A stretch of 35,618 bases of DNA. Origin: Phycisphaera sp. Lineage in GTDB: Bacteria; Planctomycetota; Phycisphaerae; Phycisphaerales; Phycisphaeraceae. The notes under the pieces are model-generated. The model was given only the letters and a program-made list of their open reading frames with translations, ran no database searches and was not told where the DNA came from. Made by a program: the position numbers and the translations under genes. The DNA lies in NCBI GenBank assembly GCA_028285385.1, contig JANQPR010000078.1, positions 1 to 35,618 on the forward strand, read 5' to 3'. The number at the start of each line of letters is the position of its first letter. The stretch's first letter is position 1. Positions 1 through 7,758 of this stretch are shown in pieces.

Positions 1-2
1 GC

Positions 3-395
3 GACCTGATGCCCGAGCTGCAGGGCCGGTTCCCGATCCGCGTCGAGTTGTCACCGCTGACCAAGGACGACTTCCGGCGCATCCTCACCGAGCCCCGCAA
101 CGCGCTCACCACGCAGCAACAACTCCTGCTCGGCGTCGAGGGGTTGGACGTGACGTTCGAGGACGACGCGATCGACGCCATCGCCGAGCTCGCCGCCCAG
201 GCGAACCAGACGCTCGAGAACATCGGCGCACGTCGCCTGAGCACGATCGTCGAGAAGGTGTTCGAGGAAGTGAACTTCGACGCGCCGGAGCTTGCGGCGC
301 GAGGCGACACGACGCTGCGCGTCACCGCCGAGTACGTGAAGCAGCGTGTCGCGGGCATCGTCGAGGACCCGGACCTGTCGCATTTCGTCTTGTGA
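3..395 (+). CDS. hslU: HslU (ClpY) ATPase subunit of the HslUV protease, C-terminal part
   Basis: This is the C-terminal 130 residues of the AAA+ unfoldase that feeds proteins to the HslV peptidase in the cytoplasm. The frame is open from the window edge, so the gene begins upstream; the first visible residues are DLMPELQGRFPIRVEL, the conserved block after Walker B. The helical domain follows, with LTKDDFRRIL and the sensor-2 motif GARRLSTIVEKV. The extreme C-terminus, DLSHFVL, matches the family's conserved tail, which docks into HslV. hslV is presumably just upstream, outside the window. The stop codon lies 8 nt before the next start, so the two genes are probably co-transcribed. Confidence 0.95.
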   Translation, partial: DLMPELQGRFPIRVELSPLTKDDFRRILTEPRNALTTQQQLLLGVEGLDVTFEDDAIDAIAELAAQANQTLENIGARRLSTIVEKVFEEVNFDAPELAARGDTTLRVTAEYVKQRVAGIVEDPDLSHFVL

Positions 396-403
396 GGCTG
401 TCG

Positions 404-2032
404 ATGCGCCGTGCCTTCGCTCTGGCCACCGTCTTGCTCGCGTCGTCCGGCTGGGCAGATGCCGCGCCCGCAAACGTCCTGATGGTGGGGAACGAGCGGC
501 TCAACCGCGTCGACCCGGCGTTGTTCGGGCAGTTCCTGGAGATCGCCAGTTGGGGCGAGCCGGGCCCCGACGCGCTGGTGGACCCGAGGACCGGCGAACT
601 GCCGCCAGAAGTGGTGGCTGCGCTGCGCGAGGTCGCCCCGCCGGTTATCCGCTTCCCCGGCGGCACCGACGTCGACTACCTCCACTGGGCCGACCGCATC
701 GGGCCGCGCGACCGGCGGGGGCCCTCGGCGGGCGAGCGCGGCCAGAAACTCGCCAACCGCTTCGGGTACCCCGAGTTCCTCCGCCTCTGCGAAACGCTCG
801 ACGCCGAACCGCTGCTCGTGCTGAACCTCCGCGACGTGCTCGCGGGGGACCGCACCGCGGACGACGTGGCGGGGCTCGTCGCCTACTGCAACGCGCCCGG
901 CGATGCGCGCCGCGCGGCCGACGGCCGGGCCGAACCGTGGGGCGTCCGCCGCTGGCAGATCGGCAACGAGTTGTTCCTCTACGGCCCCAAGCTTATGGAC
1001 GAGCGCGGCTGGTCGCCGGACGAGTTCGCCGACGCCGTGGTGTCGTCGGTAGTCGACATCGTGGAGCGCATCCGTCAACACACGCCCGACGCGCAGATCG
1101 TCTTCGACGGCTGGCTGGGGCACCCCGAGTTAACGGAGCGCGTGCTGCGCGCCCCGCGGCTGCGGGCCGCGATCGACCTGCCCACGTTCCACCGTTACCG
1201 GCCGTGGAAGCTGAAGACCGTCACGATCGACGGCGTCGAGACGCCTTGGAGCGAAGCGGACCCCGACGCGCTGTGGCGGCTGTGGACCACGATGCCCGGC
1301 GGCTTCCGGCGCGGCGAAGGCAGCGACGGCGAGATGTTCGCACGGGCCGGGCAAGCCGCCGCGATCGGGTACGCGCAGGTCGCCAGCACCGAGTGGAACT
1401 GGAACGGCTGGAGCGAAGACGGCCAGGCGCACCCGTTCGGGGCACGCGTCGACTACCTCGGCCGGGGCCTGGGGGTGGCTTCGTTCCTGCACCAGCTCAT
1501 GCGCTACGGCGACCGCTACGTCCTCGCCACCCAGTCCATGCTGCTGAGCACGTCGTGGAACATCGGCGCGGTGCACGCCGAGCCGTCCGACACCAAAACC
1601 GGCGGGTGGGACGTGCGCGTCCGCCCCTCGGGGCGGGTCACCGGGCTCTACGCTCAACACCACGGCGCACACCGCGTGGCCAGCGCGTTCCGTGACGACG
1701 TCCCCGTCGACTGGCTCGACGCCGAACTCAACCACCACCGCTTCGCCGGCGCCGTGCCCCGGTACGACGCGGTCGCCACCGCCGATGACGACCGTGTCGT
1801 CGTGCACCTGCTGAACCGGCAGCGCGAAGCAGCCCTGCGACTCAACGTCGACGTCAGCGCCTGGCCCGTCGCCGAGAAGGCGGTGCTGCACGCCGTCGTC
1901 TCGGATCGCCCGATGGACACGCGGATCAAATCTCAAGCGGTGCCCATCCGCTCTGCCGACAGCGCTCAAGTGGTGACGATCGATCTCCCCGCCGCCACCT
2001 GCGCCGTGCTGGTGATCGAACTCGAAGACTAA
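404..2032 (+). CDS. Secreted alpha-L-arabinofuranosidase-like glycoside hydrolase (GH51-type)
   Basis: A 542-residue exported protein. The N-terminus MRRAFALATVLLASSGWADA is a typical Sec signal peptide. The body resembles clan GH-A arabinofuranosidases: FGQFLE near residue 41, IRFPGG near 82-87, QIGNEL with the likely acid/base Glu189, and ASTEW with the likely nucleophile Glu330, followed by a C-terminal beta domain. It probably removes arabinofuranosyl or related side chains from polysaccharides outside the cytoplasm. ATG 404 is chosen because GAGG sits 6 nt upstream and the signal peptide starts cleanly; an in-frame GTG at 392 overlaps the hslU stop. The family assignment is from motifs only, and GH79 or another clan-A family is possible. 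Confidence 0.75.
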   Translation: MRRAFALATVLLASSGWADAAPANVLMVGNERLNRVDPALFGQFLEIASWGEPGPDALVDPRTGELPPEVVAALREVAPPVIRFPGGTDVDYLHWADRIGPRDRRGPSAGERGQKLANRFGYPEFLRLCETLDAEPLLVLNLRDVLAGDRTADDVAGLVAYCNAPGDARRAADGRAEPWGVRRWQIGNELFLYGPKLMDERGWSPDEFADAVVSSVVDIVERIRQHTPDAQIVFDGWLGHPELTERVLRAPRLRAAIDLPTFHRYRPWKLKTVTIDGVETPWSEADPDALWRLWTTMPGGFRRGEGSDGEMFARAGQAAAIGYAQVASTEWNWNGWSEDGQAHPFGARVDYLGRGLGVASFLHQLMRYGDRYVLATQSMLLSTSWNIGAVHAEPSDTKTGGWDVRVRPSGRVTGLYAQHHGAHRVASAFRDDVPVDWLDAELNHHRFAGAVPRYDAVATADDDRVVVHLLNRQREAALRLNVDVSAWPVAEKAVLHAVVSDRPMDTRIKSQAVPIRSADSAQVVTIDLPAATCAVLVIELED

Positions 2033-2080
2033 GCACGGAGCCGGCCCGCGCAGCCCACTTCTCGTGCGCCCCACATTCGA

Positions 2081-3385
2081 TCACGGGAAGATGCCGCGCA
2101 GCGCGTACACCTGCCCGACGTGTTCCAACGCGGCCGCGTACGCCGCGGTGCGCAGGTCGGTGTTGTACTTGTGGGCGGCGAGCTTGACGCGTTGCGCCGC
2201 GGCGTTCATGTAGAAGCGCAGCTCCTCCTGCACGCGGTTCGGCTCCCACTGCACCGCGTCGCGGTTCTGCCGCCACTCCATGTAGCTCACGCTCACGCCG
2301 CCGGCGTTGCACAGGATCGCGGGCAGGATCGTCACGCCCTTCTCTCGCAACAGCCGGTCGCCCTCGGGCGTCGTCGGCGCGTTCGCGCCCTCGGCGAGCA
2401 CCTTCGCCCCGACCCACGCCGCCTCCTTGTCCGTGATCATCTGCTCGAGCGCCGCGGGGATCATCAGGTCGAGTTCGAGCCGGTAGAACTGCTCGACGCT
2501 GATCGACTCGCTGTTGACGAACCCCGCGACGCCGCCCGTCTTCTCGACGTGCTCGGCCAGGGCGACGGTGTCGAGCTCGGCGTCGTGGTGGATCGCGCCG
2601 GTGTGGTCCATGACCGCGCGCAGCTTGGCGCCGTGCTGCGCGAACAAGCGCGCCGCCCACGAGCCGACGTTGCCGTACCCGATCACCGAAAACGAGCAGC
2701 CATCGACCTCGATGCCTAGCTCCGGCAGCAGCTCGGTGACGATGTAGACGAGGCCCTGCCCGGTGGCCTGCTCCCGGCCGTGCGAGCCGTTGAAGGAGAC
2801 GGGCTTGCCGGTGACGACGGCTTGGCCGGTGAACCGGGAGCGCGCGTCCGAGAGGTTGATGTAGGTGTCGGCGATCCAGGCCATCACCTGCGCGTTGGTG
2901 CCGACATCGGGCGCGGGGATGTCGTGGTTGGGCCCGATGTTGTCGCCGAGCGCCGAGGTGAACCGCCGGGTCATGCGCCGCAGCTCGTCGTAGGAGACGG
3001 CCCGCGAGTCGACCTGCACGCCGCCCTTCGCCCCGCCCAGCGGCAGCCGGGCCAGCGCGCACTTCATCGTCATCAGCACCGCCAACGCCTTGACGTGGTC
3101 GAGCGACACGTCCGGGTGGAACCGGATGCCGCCCTTGTACGGCCCGAGGATGTTGTTGTGCTGGACGCGGTAGCCCTTGAACAGCCGGTAGTGCCCGTCG
3201 TCCATCTGCACCGGGTAGTGCACCATGATTTCGTTTTTCGGCTGCGCGAGGATCAACTGGAGCTGGTGCGGCAGGTCGATCTGCTGCCCGGTGTCGAGCA
3301 CGTCGGAGATGACCTGCTGATAGAGCGAGTCGGGCTCGTAACGGAAGCCGAGTTCGTCCAGCACGGTCGAGGTCTGGCCGGTCAT
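2081..3385 (-). CDS. gdhA: Glutamate dehydrogenase (Glu/Leu/Phe/Val family)
   Basis: A 434-residue cytoplasmic oxidoreductase that interconverts glutamate with 2-oxoglutarate and ammonia using NAD(P)H. Visible landmarks are GPYKGGIRFHP with Lys84, MTMK with Lys108, the active-site GGAKGG with Lys120, and the catalytic Asp160 in DIPAPDVGT. A Rossmann glycine motif (VIGYGNVGS) lies in the C-terminal half. Length is normal for the hexameric small form. The start is ATG 3385, preceded by GGAG at 9 nt spacing; a TTG three codons upstream would abut the GGAG and is less likely. The gene is divergent from the receiver-like gene at 3465. Whether NAD or NADP is preferred cannot be told here. Confidence 0.93.
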   Translation of the reverse strand: MTGQTSTVLDELGFRYEPDSLYQQVISDVLDTGQQIDLPHQLQLILAQPKNEIMVHYPVQMDDGHYRLFKGYRVQHNNILGPYKGGIRFHPDVSLDHVKALAVLMTMKCALARLPLGGAKGGVQVDSRAVSYDELRRMTRRFTSALGDNIGPNHDIPAPDVGTNAQVMAWIADTYINLSDARSRFTGQAVVTGKPVSFNGSHGREQATGQGLVYIVTELLPELGIEVDGCSFSVIGYGNVGSWAARLFAQHGAKLRAVMDHTGAIHHDAELDTVALAEHVEKTGGVAGFVNSESISVEQFYRLELDLMIPAALEQMITDKEAAWVGAKVLAEGANAPTTPEGDRLLREKGVTILPAILCNAGGVSVSYMEWRQNRDAVQWEPNRVQEELRFYMNAAAQRVKLAAHKYNTDLRTAAYAAALEHVGQVYALRGIFP

Positions 3386-3436
3386 GCGGTTCAACTCCGG
3401 GAGATGCGACAGACAAGACGCGCTTAGCGCTGCCGG

Positions 3437-3455
3437 ATCGTACCGGAGATACGAT
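3437..3455. promoter_or_regulatory. Divergent -10-like pair between gdhA and the receiver-like gene
   Basis: The sequence ATCGTA, 7 nt, TACGAT is an inverted repeat that places a TACGAT hexamer on each strand. The plus-strand copy (3450-3455) ends 9 nt before ATG 3465. The minus-strand copy lies about 50 nt before the gdhA start. No clear TTGACA-like -35 was found, so the assignment rests on position and on the TANNNT pattern repeated elsewhere in the window. It could also be an operator. Confidence 0.4.
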
Positions 3456-3464
3456 GCCCGGTCG

Positions 3465-3845
3465 ATGATCGTCTACGCCTGCGCCGACCTGATGTTTGCG
3501 ACGAAGATCGCGTCGACCTGCGACGCGCTCGGCGTCACCGCGCGGCCGGCGCGCTCGGCGGCGATGCTCACCGCCCGGCTTGACCGCGTCGACGACGGCA
3601 AGGCCAACGACGCGGTGTGGGCGGTGTTCGTGGAACTGACCCGGGACGACGCGTTGGAGTTGATTGCTTTGGCAGCCGGTCACACCGAACGGCCGCGCAT
3701 CGTCGCGTTCGGGCCGCACGTGGATACCGATCGGCTGCAAGCGGCACGGGAGCGCGGGGCCAATGAGGTCCTGCCGCGTGGGGCGTTTGCGGCGGCATTG
3801 CCCGGGCTGATCTCGCCGACCGCGCCGCCCGAGTCTTCGTTGTGA
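3465..3845 (+). CDS. Small receiver-like (pseudo-receiver) protein
   Basis: A 126-residue soluble protein whose pattern of alternating strands and helices resembles a CheY-like receiver domain. The N-terminus IVYACADLMFATKIA looks like strand 1 and helix 1, AVFVELTRDD resembles strand 3, and RIVAFGPHVDTDRLQAARERGA resembles strand 4 and helix 4. The phosphoacceptor Asp position appears to hold Glu (VFVEL). The late conserved Lys is apparently Arg (LPRGAF). If the fold is right, this is a non-phosphorylatable or constitutively active-like variant. ATG 3465 is used because the region upstream has poor coding character and a TACGAT hexamer lies 9 nt before it. Its partner is unknown. Confidence 0.6.
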   Translation: MIVYACADLMFATKIASTCDALGVTARPARSAAMLTARLDRVDDGKANDAVWAVFVELTRDDALELIALAAGHTERPRIVAFGPHVDTDRLQAARERGANEVLPRGAFAAALPGLISPTAPPESSL

Positions 3846-3930
3846 CGCAGGGGCATCCGGCTTGATCGTTGTCGATCGGACCGGGGGTCGGTACCTTTCT
3901 CTCGGCGATGCCGCCGCATGGAACCTCAAG

Positions 3931-4629
3931 ATGCCAAGAGCTTTGGCCTTTTCGTTGGTGCTGAGCGTCATGCTGAGCCTGGCCGTCGTAATGCCCGTCT
4001 GCGCCCAGGACGACCGCTGGGAGTCGGTAGCGATCCTTGAAGTCACCGACGACGAAAGCGAGACGATCGACATCCTGATGCACCTCTTGCAGGACCCGTC
4101 GCTGATCGCCTTGGCCGCGCCGAAGCTGAAGGGAACCGCGCTGAACAAAGCGATGGACGGCGACGCCGGGCGACTAGCCGACTCGATCGACGGGTACATC
4201 CAGGTGACCCGGATCTCGGGCACGCGGCTGGTCCGGGTTGAGGCGTGGACGCAGGACGAGACATACGCGCAGGACGTGGACGAGGTCGTCCGTGCCGTGG
4301 CCGAGACCGCGATGCAGGTGCTCGAGCACCGTTCCCGGCAACGGCTCGAACGGCAAAAGCCCCAACTCTTGGCGATGCGTGAAGCCGCGGCCGAGCGCTT
4401 GGCCGAGCTGCGTAACACCGACTTCGCGGTTGCGGCCGGCCAGCGCGCCGTCGCCGCCGGGGGTGAAACCGATGCTTCGCCTGGCGCCCTGGAAGAACTG
4501 GTCGCCGACCTGCACCGCCAGATCTGGCTCCACGACACGGAGATGCGGCAGATCGATGCCCGACTGGTGCGGGACTTACCACTCGCGGTGGCGTTCTTGA
4601 TCGAGCCGACGCCTCCCATCAACCAATAG
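3931..4629 (+). CDS. Exported hypothetical protein with Wzz/GumC-like stretch
   Basis: A 232-residue protein. Residues 1-27 (MPRALAFSLVLSVMLSLAV and on to CAQ) form a signal peptide or membrane anchor. Residues about 65-115 (IDGYIQVTRISGTRLVRVEAW, then alternating charged residues) resemble the periplasmic beta-strand segment of polysaccharide chain-length determinants such as Wzz or GumC. The remainder is Arg/Glu/Ala-rich and probably helical or coiled. There is only one hydrophobic segment, whereas true Wzz proteins have two, so it is at most a relative. ATG 3931 is used; a TTG 69 nt upstream adds no recognisable sequence. Both neighbours are metabolic genes, which gives no functional hint. 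Confidence 0.6.
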   Translation: MPRALAFSLVLSVMLSLAVVMPVCAQDDRWESVAILEVTDDESETIDILMHLLQDPSLIALAAPKLKGTALNKAMDGDAGRLADSIDGYIQVTRISGTRLVRVEAWTQDETYAQDVDEVVRAVAETAMQVLEHRSRQRLERQKPQLLAMREAAAERLAELRNTDFAVAAGQRAVAAGGETDASPGALEELVADLHRQIWLHDTEMRQIDARLVRDLPLAVAFLIEPTPPINQ

Positions 4630-4632
4630 CGA

Positions 4633-5955
4633 TCAACCCCCGGCGTCTAGCACCCGGATCACCACCGGCGTCCCGGCGACGGCGTCGAGTCGCTTCAGCT
4701 CAGCGCTCGCGGCGCGGAGGTCGCCCTGCCGGCAGGCGTGCGTCGTCACGACGACGGGCACGAACGCGTCGCCGGCGTGCTTCCGCTCGTGCTGCATCAC
4801 CGCCGACAGCGAGATGCCGTGCTCGCCGAGCGTTGTGGTGATCCGGCCGAAGTTCCCCGGTACGTCCTTGACTTCGAGTCGGAGGTAGAACCGGCTCACC
4901 GTGTCGGCGGAGTCGCGCTTGTCAGCCGGGGCGTGCAGGTCGGGCGTCAAACCCATCGCCGCGAACGCCTGCGGGTACCAGCCGGCCGCGACGTTGAGCA
5001 CGTCGCTCACCACCGCCGACGCCGTCGGCCCGCGCCCGGCACCGGGCCCGTAGAGCATGACGTGCCCCACCGCGTCGCCGACGACCGACAACGCGTTGTC
5101 GGCGCCGTGCACCTGGCCGAGTTGCGTGTCGGCGCTCACGAAGCACGGCCGGGTCGAGAGGAACAGCCCGTCCCCCTCCGCCGAGCACTCGGCCGCGGCG
5201 ATCAGCTTGATGTCGTAGCCCAGTTCGGCGCCGAAGCGCACGTCTGCCAGGTCGAGGTTGTCGATGCCCTCGCACGACACGTCGTCGCCAACCACCGACA
5301 CCCCGAACGCCAGCGACGCGAGCACCGCCAGCTTCTGCGCCGCGTCGGCGCCGCTGACGTCGAGCGTCTCGTCGGCCTCGGCGTAGCCCTTCGCCTTCGC
5401 GTCGGCGAGCGCCTCGGCGTAGGTCCGGCCTTTCTGCGTCATCTCGGTCAGGATGTAGTTGCACGTACCGTTAAGGATGCCGTACAGACCACGCACCGCG
5501 TTGCTCATCAACCCGAACGTCAGCCCCGTAACACACGGGATCCCGCCGCCGCAGCTCGCCTCGAACGCGACGCTCGCGCCGTGCTCACGCGCGAGGCCGA
5601 ACAACTCCGGGCCGTGCGCCGCGAGCAAGGCCTTGTTTGCCGTGACGACGTGCTTTCCCGCCCGCAGCGCGTCGGCGACCAAGGCGTAAGCGCTGTCCAC
5701 GCCGCCGGCGACCTCGACCACCACATCGATGTCGTCCTGCTGCAAGCGTGTCGAGTCGTTGCCGACGAGCGCCGCGTCGATCAGCCCGGACGACCTGGCC
5801 TTCTCCGTGTTGCGCACGACCACCGCCCGGAGCTCTACACGCCGGCCGCAGCGTTTCGCGTACAGCTCGGCGTGCTCGCGCAGCAGCTGCGCCACGCCGC
5901 CGCCGACGGTGCCCAACCCGATCATCCCGACGCCGACCGCGTCCGCTCCGCTCAT
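4633..5955 (-). CDS. hom: Homoserine dehydrogenase with ACT domain
   Basis: A 440-residue enzyme that reduces aspartate semialdehyde to homoserine with NAD(P)H, the branch point to threonine and methionine. The N-terminal nucleotide-binding motif GLGTVGGG is at 13-20, followed by TANKALLAAHG around Lys108, NGTCNYIL at 162-169, and the catalytic region GYAEADETLDVSGADAAQK ending at Lys208. A C-terminal ACT domain (about 355-435) suggests feedback control by threonine. The start ATG 5955 is preceded by AAAGGAA at suitable spacing; an upstream extension to 6006 has no such site. Its 3' end is 3 nt from the stop of the preceding convergent gene. Confidence 0.94.
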   Translation of the reverse strand: MSGADAVGVGMIGLGTVGGGVAQLLREHAELYAKRCGRRVELRAVVVRNTEKARSSGLIDAALVGNDSTRLQQDDIDVVVEVAGGVDSAYALVADALRAGKHVVTANKALLAAHGPELFGLAREHGASVAFEASCGGGIPCVTGLTFGLMSNAVRGLYGILNGTCNYILTEMTQKGRTYAEALADAKAKGYAEADETLDVSGADAAQKLAVLASLAFGVSVVGDDVSCEGIDNLDLADVRFGAELGYDIKLIAAAECSAEGDGLFLSTRPCFVSADTQLGQVHGADNALSVVGDAVGHVMLYGPGAGRGPTASAVVSDVLNVAAGWYPQAFAAMGLTPDLHAPADKRDSADTVSRFYLRLEVKDVPGNFGRITTTLGEHGISLSAVMQHERKHAGDAFVPVVVTTHACRQGDLRAASAELKRLDAVAGTPVVIRVLDAGG

Positions 5956-6071
5956 GCTCGGTTCCTTTCCCGCCGGGCCGTAGCAACCCATACCGCGACG
6001 TGGCACGATACCACCGCGGAACGTGCGGAGTCGGGGTGAACCTCACAGAGAAACCACGCGGGGATCGGGCG

Positions 6072-6077
6072 TAGAAT
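6072..6077 (+). promoter_or_regulatory. -10 hexamer TAGAAT, leaderless arrangement for the Fur-family gene
   Basis: TAGAAT ends exactly 6 nt before the GTG start at 6084. No Shine-Dalgarno sequence lies between. If the transcript starts the usual 6-7 nt downstream of the -10, the mRNA begins at or next to the start codon. Confidence 0.5.
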
Positions 6078-6083
6078 CCCGTC

Positions 6084-6584
6084 GTGAGCAAGGTCGAGAA
6101 CCAGCCCGCGCCCACCGCCGACCGCCCCGCCGACGAGACCTTCGCGCCCCCGCTGTGCGCGATCTTCCGCCGATTCCTCAAGGGGCAGGGGTTGAAGTTC
6201 ACCACCGAGCGGGCCGTGATCCTCGACACCGTTCTGGGCCGGGAAGGCGTTTTCGAGGCCGACGAGTTGATCGCCGAGATCAAGCGCACGCACCCCGAGC
6301 ACCGCGTCTCGAAAGCGACGGTCTACCGCACGCTCAAGCACCTGATCGAAGCCGGCATCATCTCTGAGGTGCTGCTCGACGCGACGCGGGCGCATTACCA
6401 GCTCACCTACGGCCGGCCGGACGTCGGGCACCTCGTGCACACCGACCCGGACACCGACACGCTGAGCGTCACCGAGTTCCCCACCGGCGAGTTGCGCGAG
6501 TTCGTCCAACGCGTGTGCGAAGAACACGGCCTGGACCCGCTGTCACACCGCGTCGTGGTCTACGCGACGCCGCGTCGCACATGA
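6084..6584 (+). CDS. Fur-family transcriptional regulator lacking the usual zinc ligands
   Basis: A 166-residue winged-helix regulator. The DNA-binding domain is clear: LKFTTERAVILDTVL at 37-51, then the recognition region SKATVYRTLKHLIEAGI at 76-92, as in Fur, Zur and PerR. The dimerisation half starts with HYQLTYG at 104-110 but then departs from the family. The HHHDH cluster is replaced by RPDVGH, and the first CxxC is replaced by HTDPDTDT. Only the late His155 (SHRVVVY) remains of the common metal ligands. It may sense something other than Fe or Zn, or bind metal differently. The GTG 6084 start is supported by a TAGAAT hexamer 6 nt upstream. No operator could be identified. Confidence 0.85.
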   Translation: MSKVENQPAPTADRPADETFAPPLCAIFRRFLKGQGLKFTTERAVILDTVLGREGVFEADELIAEIKRTHPEHRVSKATVYRTLKHLIEAGIISEVLLDATRAHYQLTYGRPDVGHLVHTDPDTDTLSVTEFPTGELREFVQRVCEEHGLDPLSHRVVVYATPRRT

Positions 6585-6597
6585 ACCGAGGGACCCG

Positions 6598-7752
6598 ATG
6601 TCGCTCCACCGACTGCTCTTTTGGTGTTGTTGCGGGTTGATTGCGCCGGCCTCCCTGGCCGACCACGTTGGTGAGTTTGAGATCCCTTGGGTGGTGCCGC
6701 TGGACCAAGCGGAACGCCACGCGTTGCAACAGTTGATCGAAACCGATGCACACGCCGCGCGACGCTTTGCGGAAATCGAAGCCGTCGCCAAACCACTGAT
6801 GCACCGGCCCGCAACGCCGCTGGAAGGGATCGCTTACGAGGGCCTGGTCAACACCAACCCCGAACGTATCGAGGCGGTCAGACACCTGAAACAGATGGGC
6901 GACGCCGCGCAGCTGCTGCGCTACCACCAGGCGACGGACGACCCCGACGCGGCCGCGACGCTGCGGAGCTGGGTCCACGCCTGGGCTACGACGTATCGGA
7001 TTACCGGCAACGATGTGAACGAGAACAAGCTCTGCCCGTTGTTGATCGCGTACATCGACCTCCGCGACACGTTTAACGCCGCCGAACGGGACGCGATCGA
7101 CACCTGGTTCCAAGAACTCGGCGCCCGGCACGTCGACGCCGCCCAGCACGCCGCGCCCCGCACCAACCGGTTCACCAAGCACCTGCGCATCGCGACGCTT
7201 TGCGGCCTGGCGTTGGACCGGGCCGAGTGGATCGACGCGGCCCGTGAGGGCGCCCGTCGGTTTGTCGACGCGTCCCTCAAGCCCGACGGCACCAGCCTCG
7301 ACCTCGAACAACGCGACACTCTCACGTACCACGCCAGCGCGCTCAAGCCCCTGATCGAGCTGTCCATGCTGTTTGAGCGGCACGGCGGCAGTGACAACAG
7401 ACGCGACAACGCCCCGCTGTTTTTCTGGGAAGCGTCGGACGGGGCGTCGGTGGCCAGGTCGGTCGACTACGTCGTGCCGTTCGCCACGGGCGAGAGGACC
7501 CGCCGGGAGTGGGTCCACAGCGTGGTCGACCTGGACCGACGCCGCGCGGAGGCCGGCCTGGAGCACTACCGACGCGGGCGATGGTTTCGCCCCGAAGAGG
7601 CGACGGAGCTGTTGGACCTCGCGTCGTACTACCGGCCGGACCTCACGCCGCTGGTCGCCCGCCTCGCGGGCGCGCCGCCGGAGGCGCAACGATTCCCGAC
7701 GTGGCTGTCGTTGAACCACGCCGCGATCCGCGCCGCCCGCGACGCCGACTGA
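6598..7752 (+). CDS. Secreted alginate-lyase-family protein
   Basis: A 384-residue exported protein. A signal peptide covers residues 1-21, ending in the cleavage-like sequence ASLA. The body resembles the alpha/alpha-toroid Alginate_lyase family (PL5-like). A helical N-terminal part contains YEGLVNTNPERIEAV. The motif DGTSLDLEQRDTLTYHAS matches the family's segment in which an Asp/Glu-Arg pair precedes a catalytic Tyr/His. It probably cleaves uronate-rich polysaccharide by beta-elimination in the periplasm or outside. GAGGG lies just upstream of ATG 6598, and the gene follows the Fur-like gene by 13 nt, so they may be co-transcribed. Substrate specificity cannot be inferred, and it may be a non-catalytic relative. 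Confidence 0.6.
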   Translation: MSLHRLLFWCCCGLIAPASLADHVGEFEIPWVVPLDQAERHALQQLIETDAHAARRFAEIEAVAKPLMHRPATPLEGIAYEGLVNTNPERIEAVRHLKQMGDAAQLLRYHQATDDPDAAATLRSWVHAWATTYRITGNDVNENKLCPLLIAYIDLRDTFNAAERDAIDTWFQELGARHVDAAQHAAPRTNRFTKHLRIATLCGLALDRAEWIDAAREGARRFVDASLKPDGTSLDLEQRDTLTYHASALKPLIELSMLFERHGGSDNRRDNAPLFFWEASDGASVARSVDYVVPFATGERTRREWVHSVVDLDRRRAEAGLEHYRRGRWFRPEEATELLDLASYYRPDLTPLVARLAGAPPEAQRFPTWLSLNHAAIRAARDAD

Positions 7753-7758
7753 ACCGCC

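Noticed and set aside
346..1695. Long open frame on the plus strand overlapping the arabinofuranosidase
   Set aside because: Arg/Pro-rich composition typical of an out-of-frame reading in GC-rich DNA; the overlapping frame has a signal peptide and catalytic motifs.
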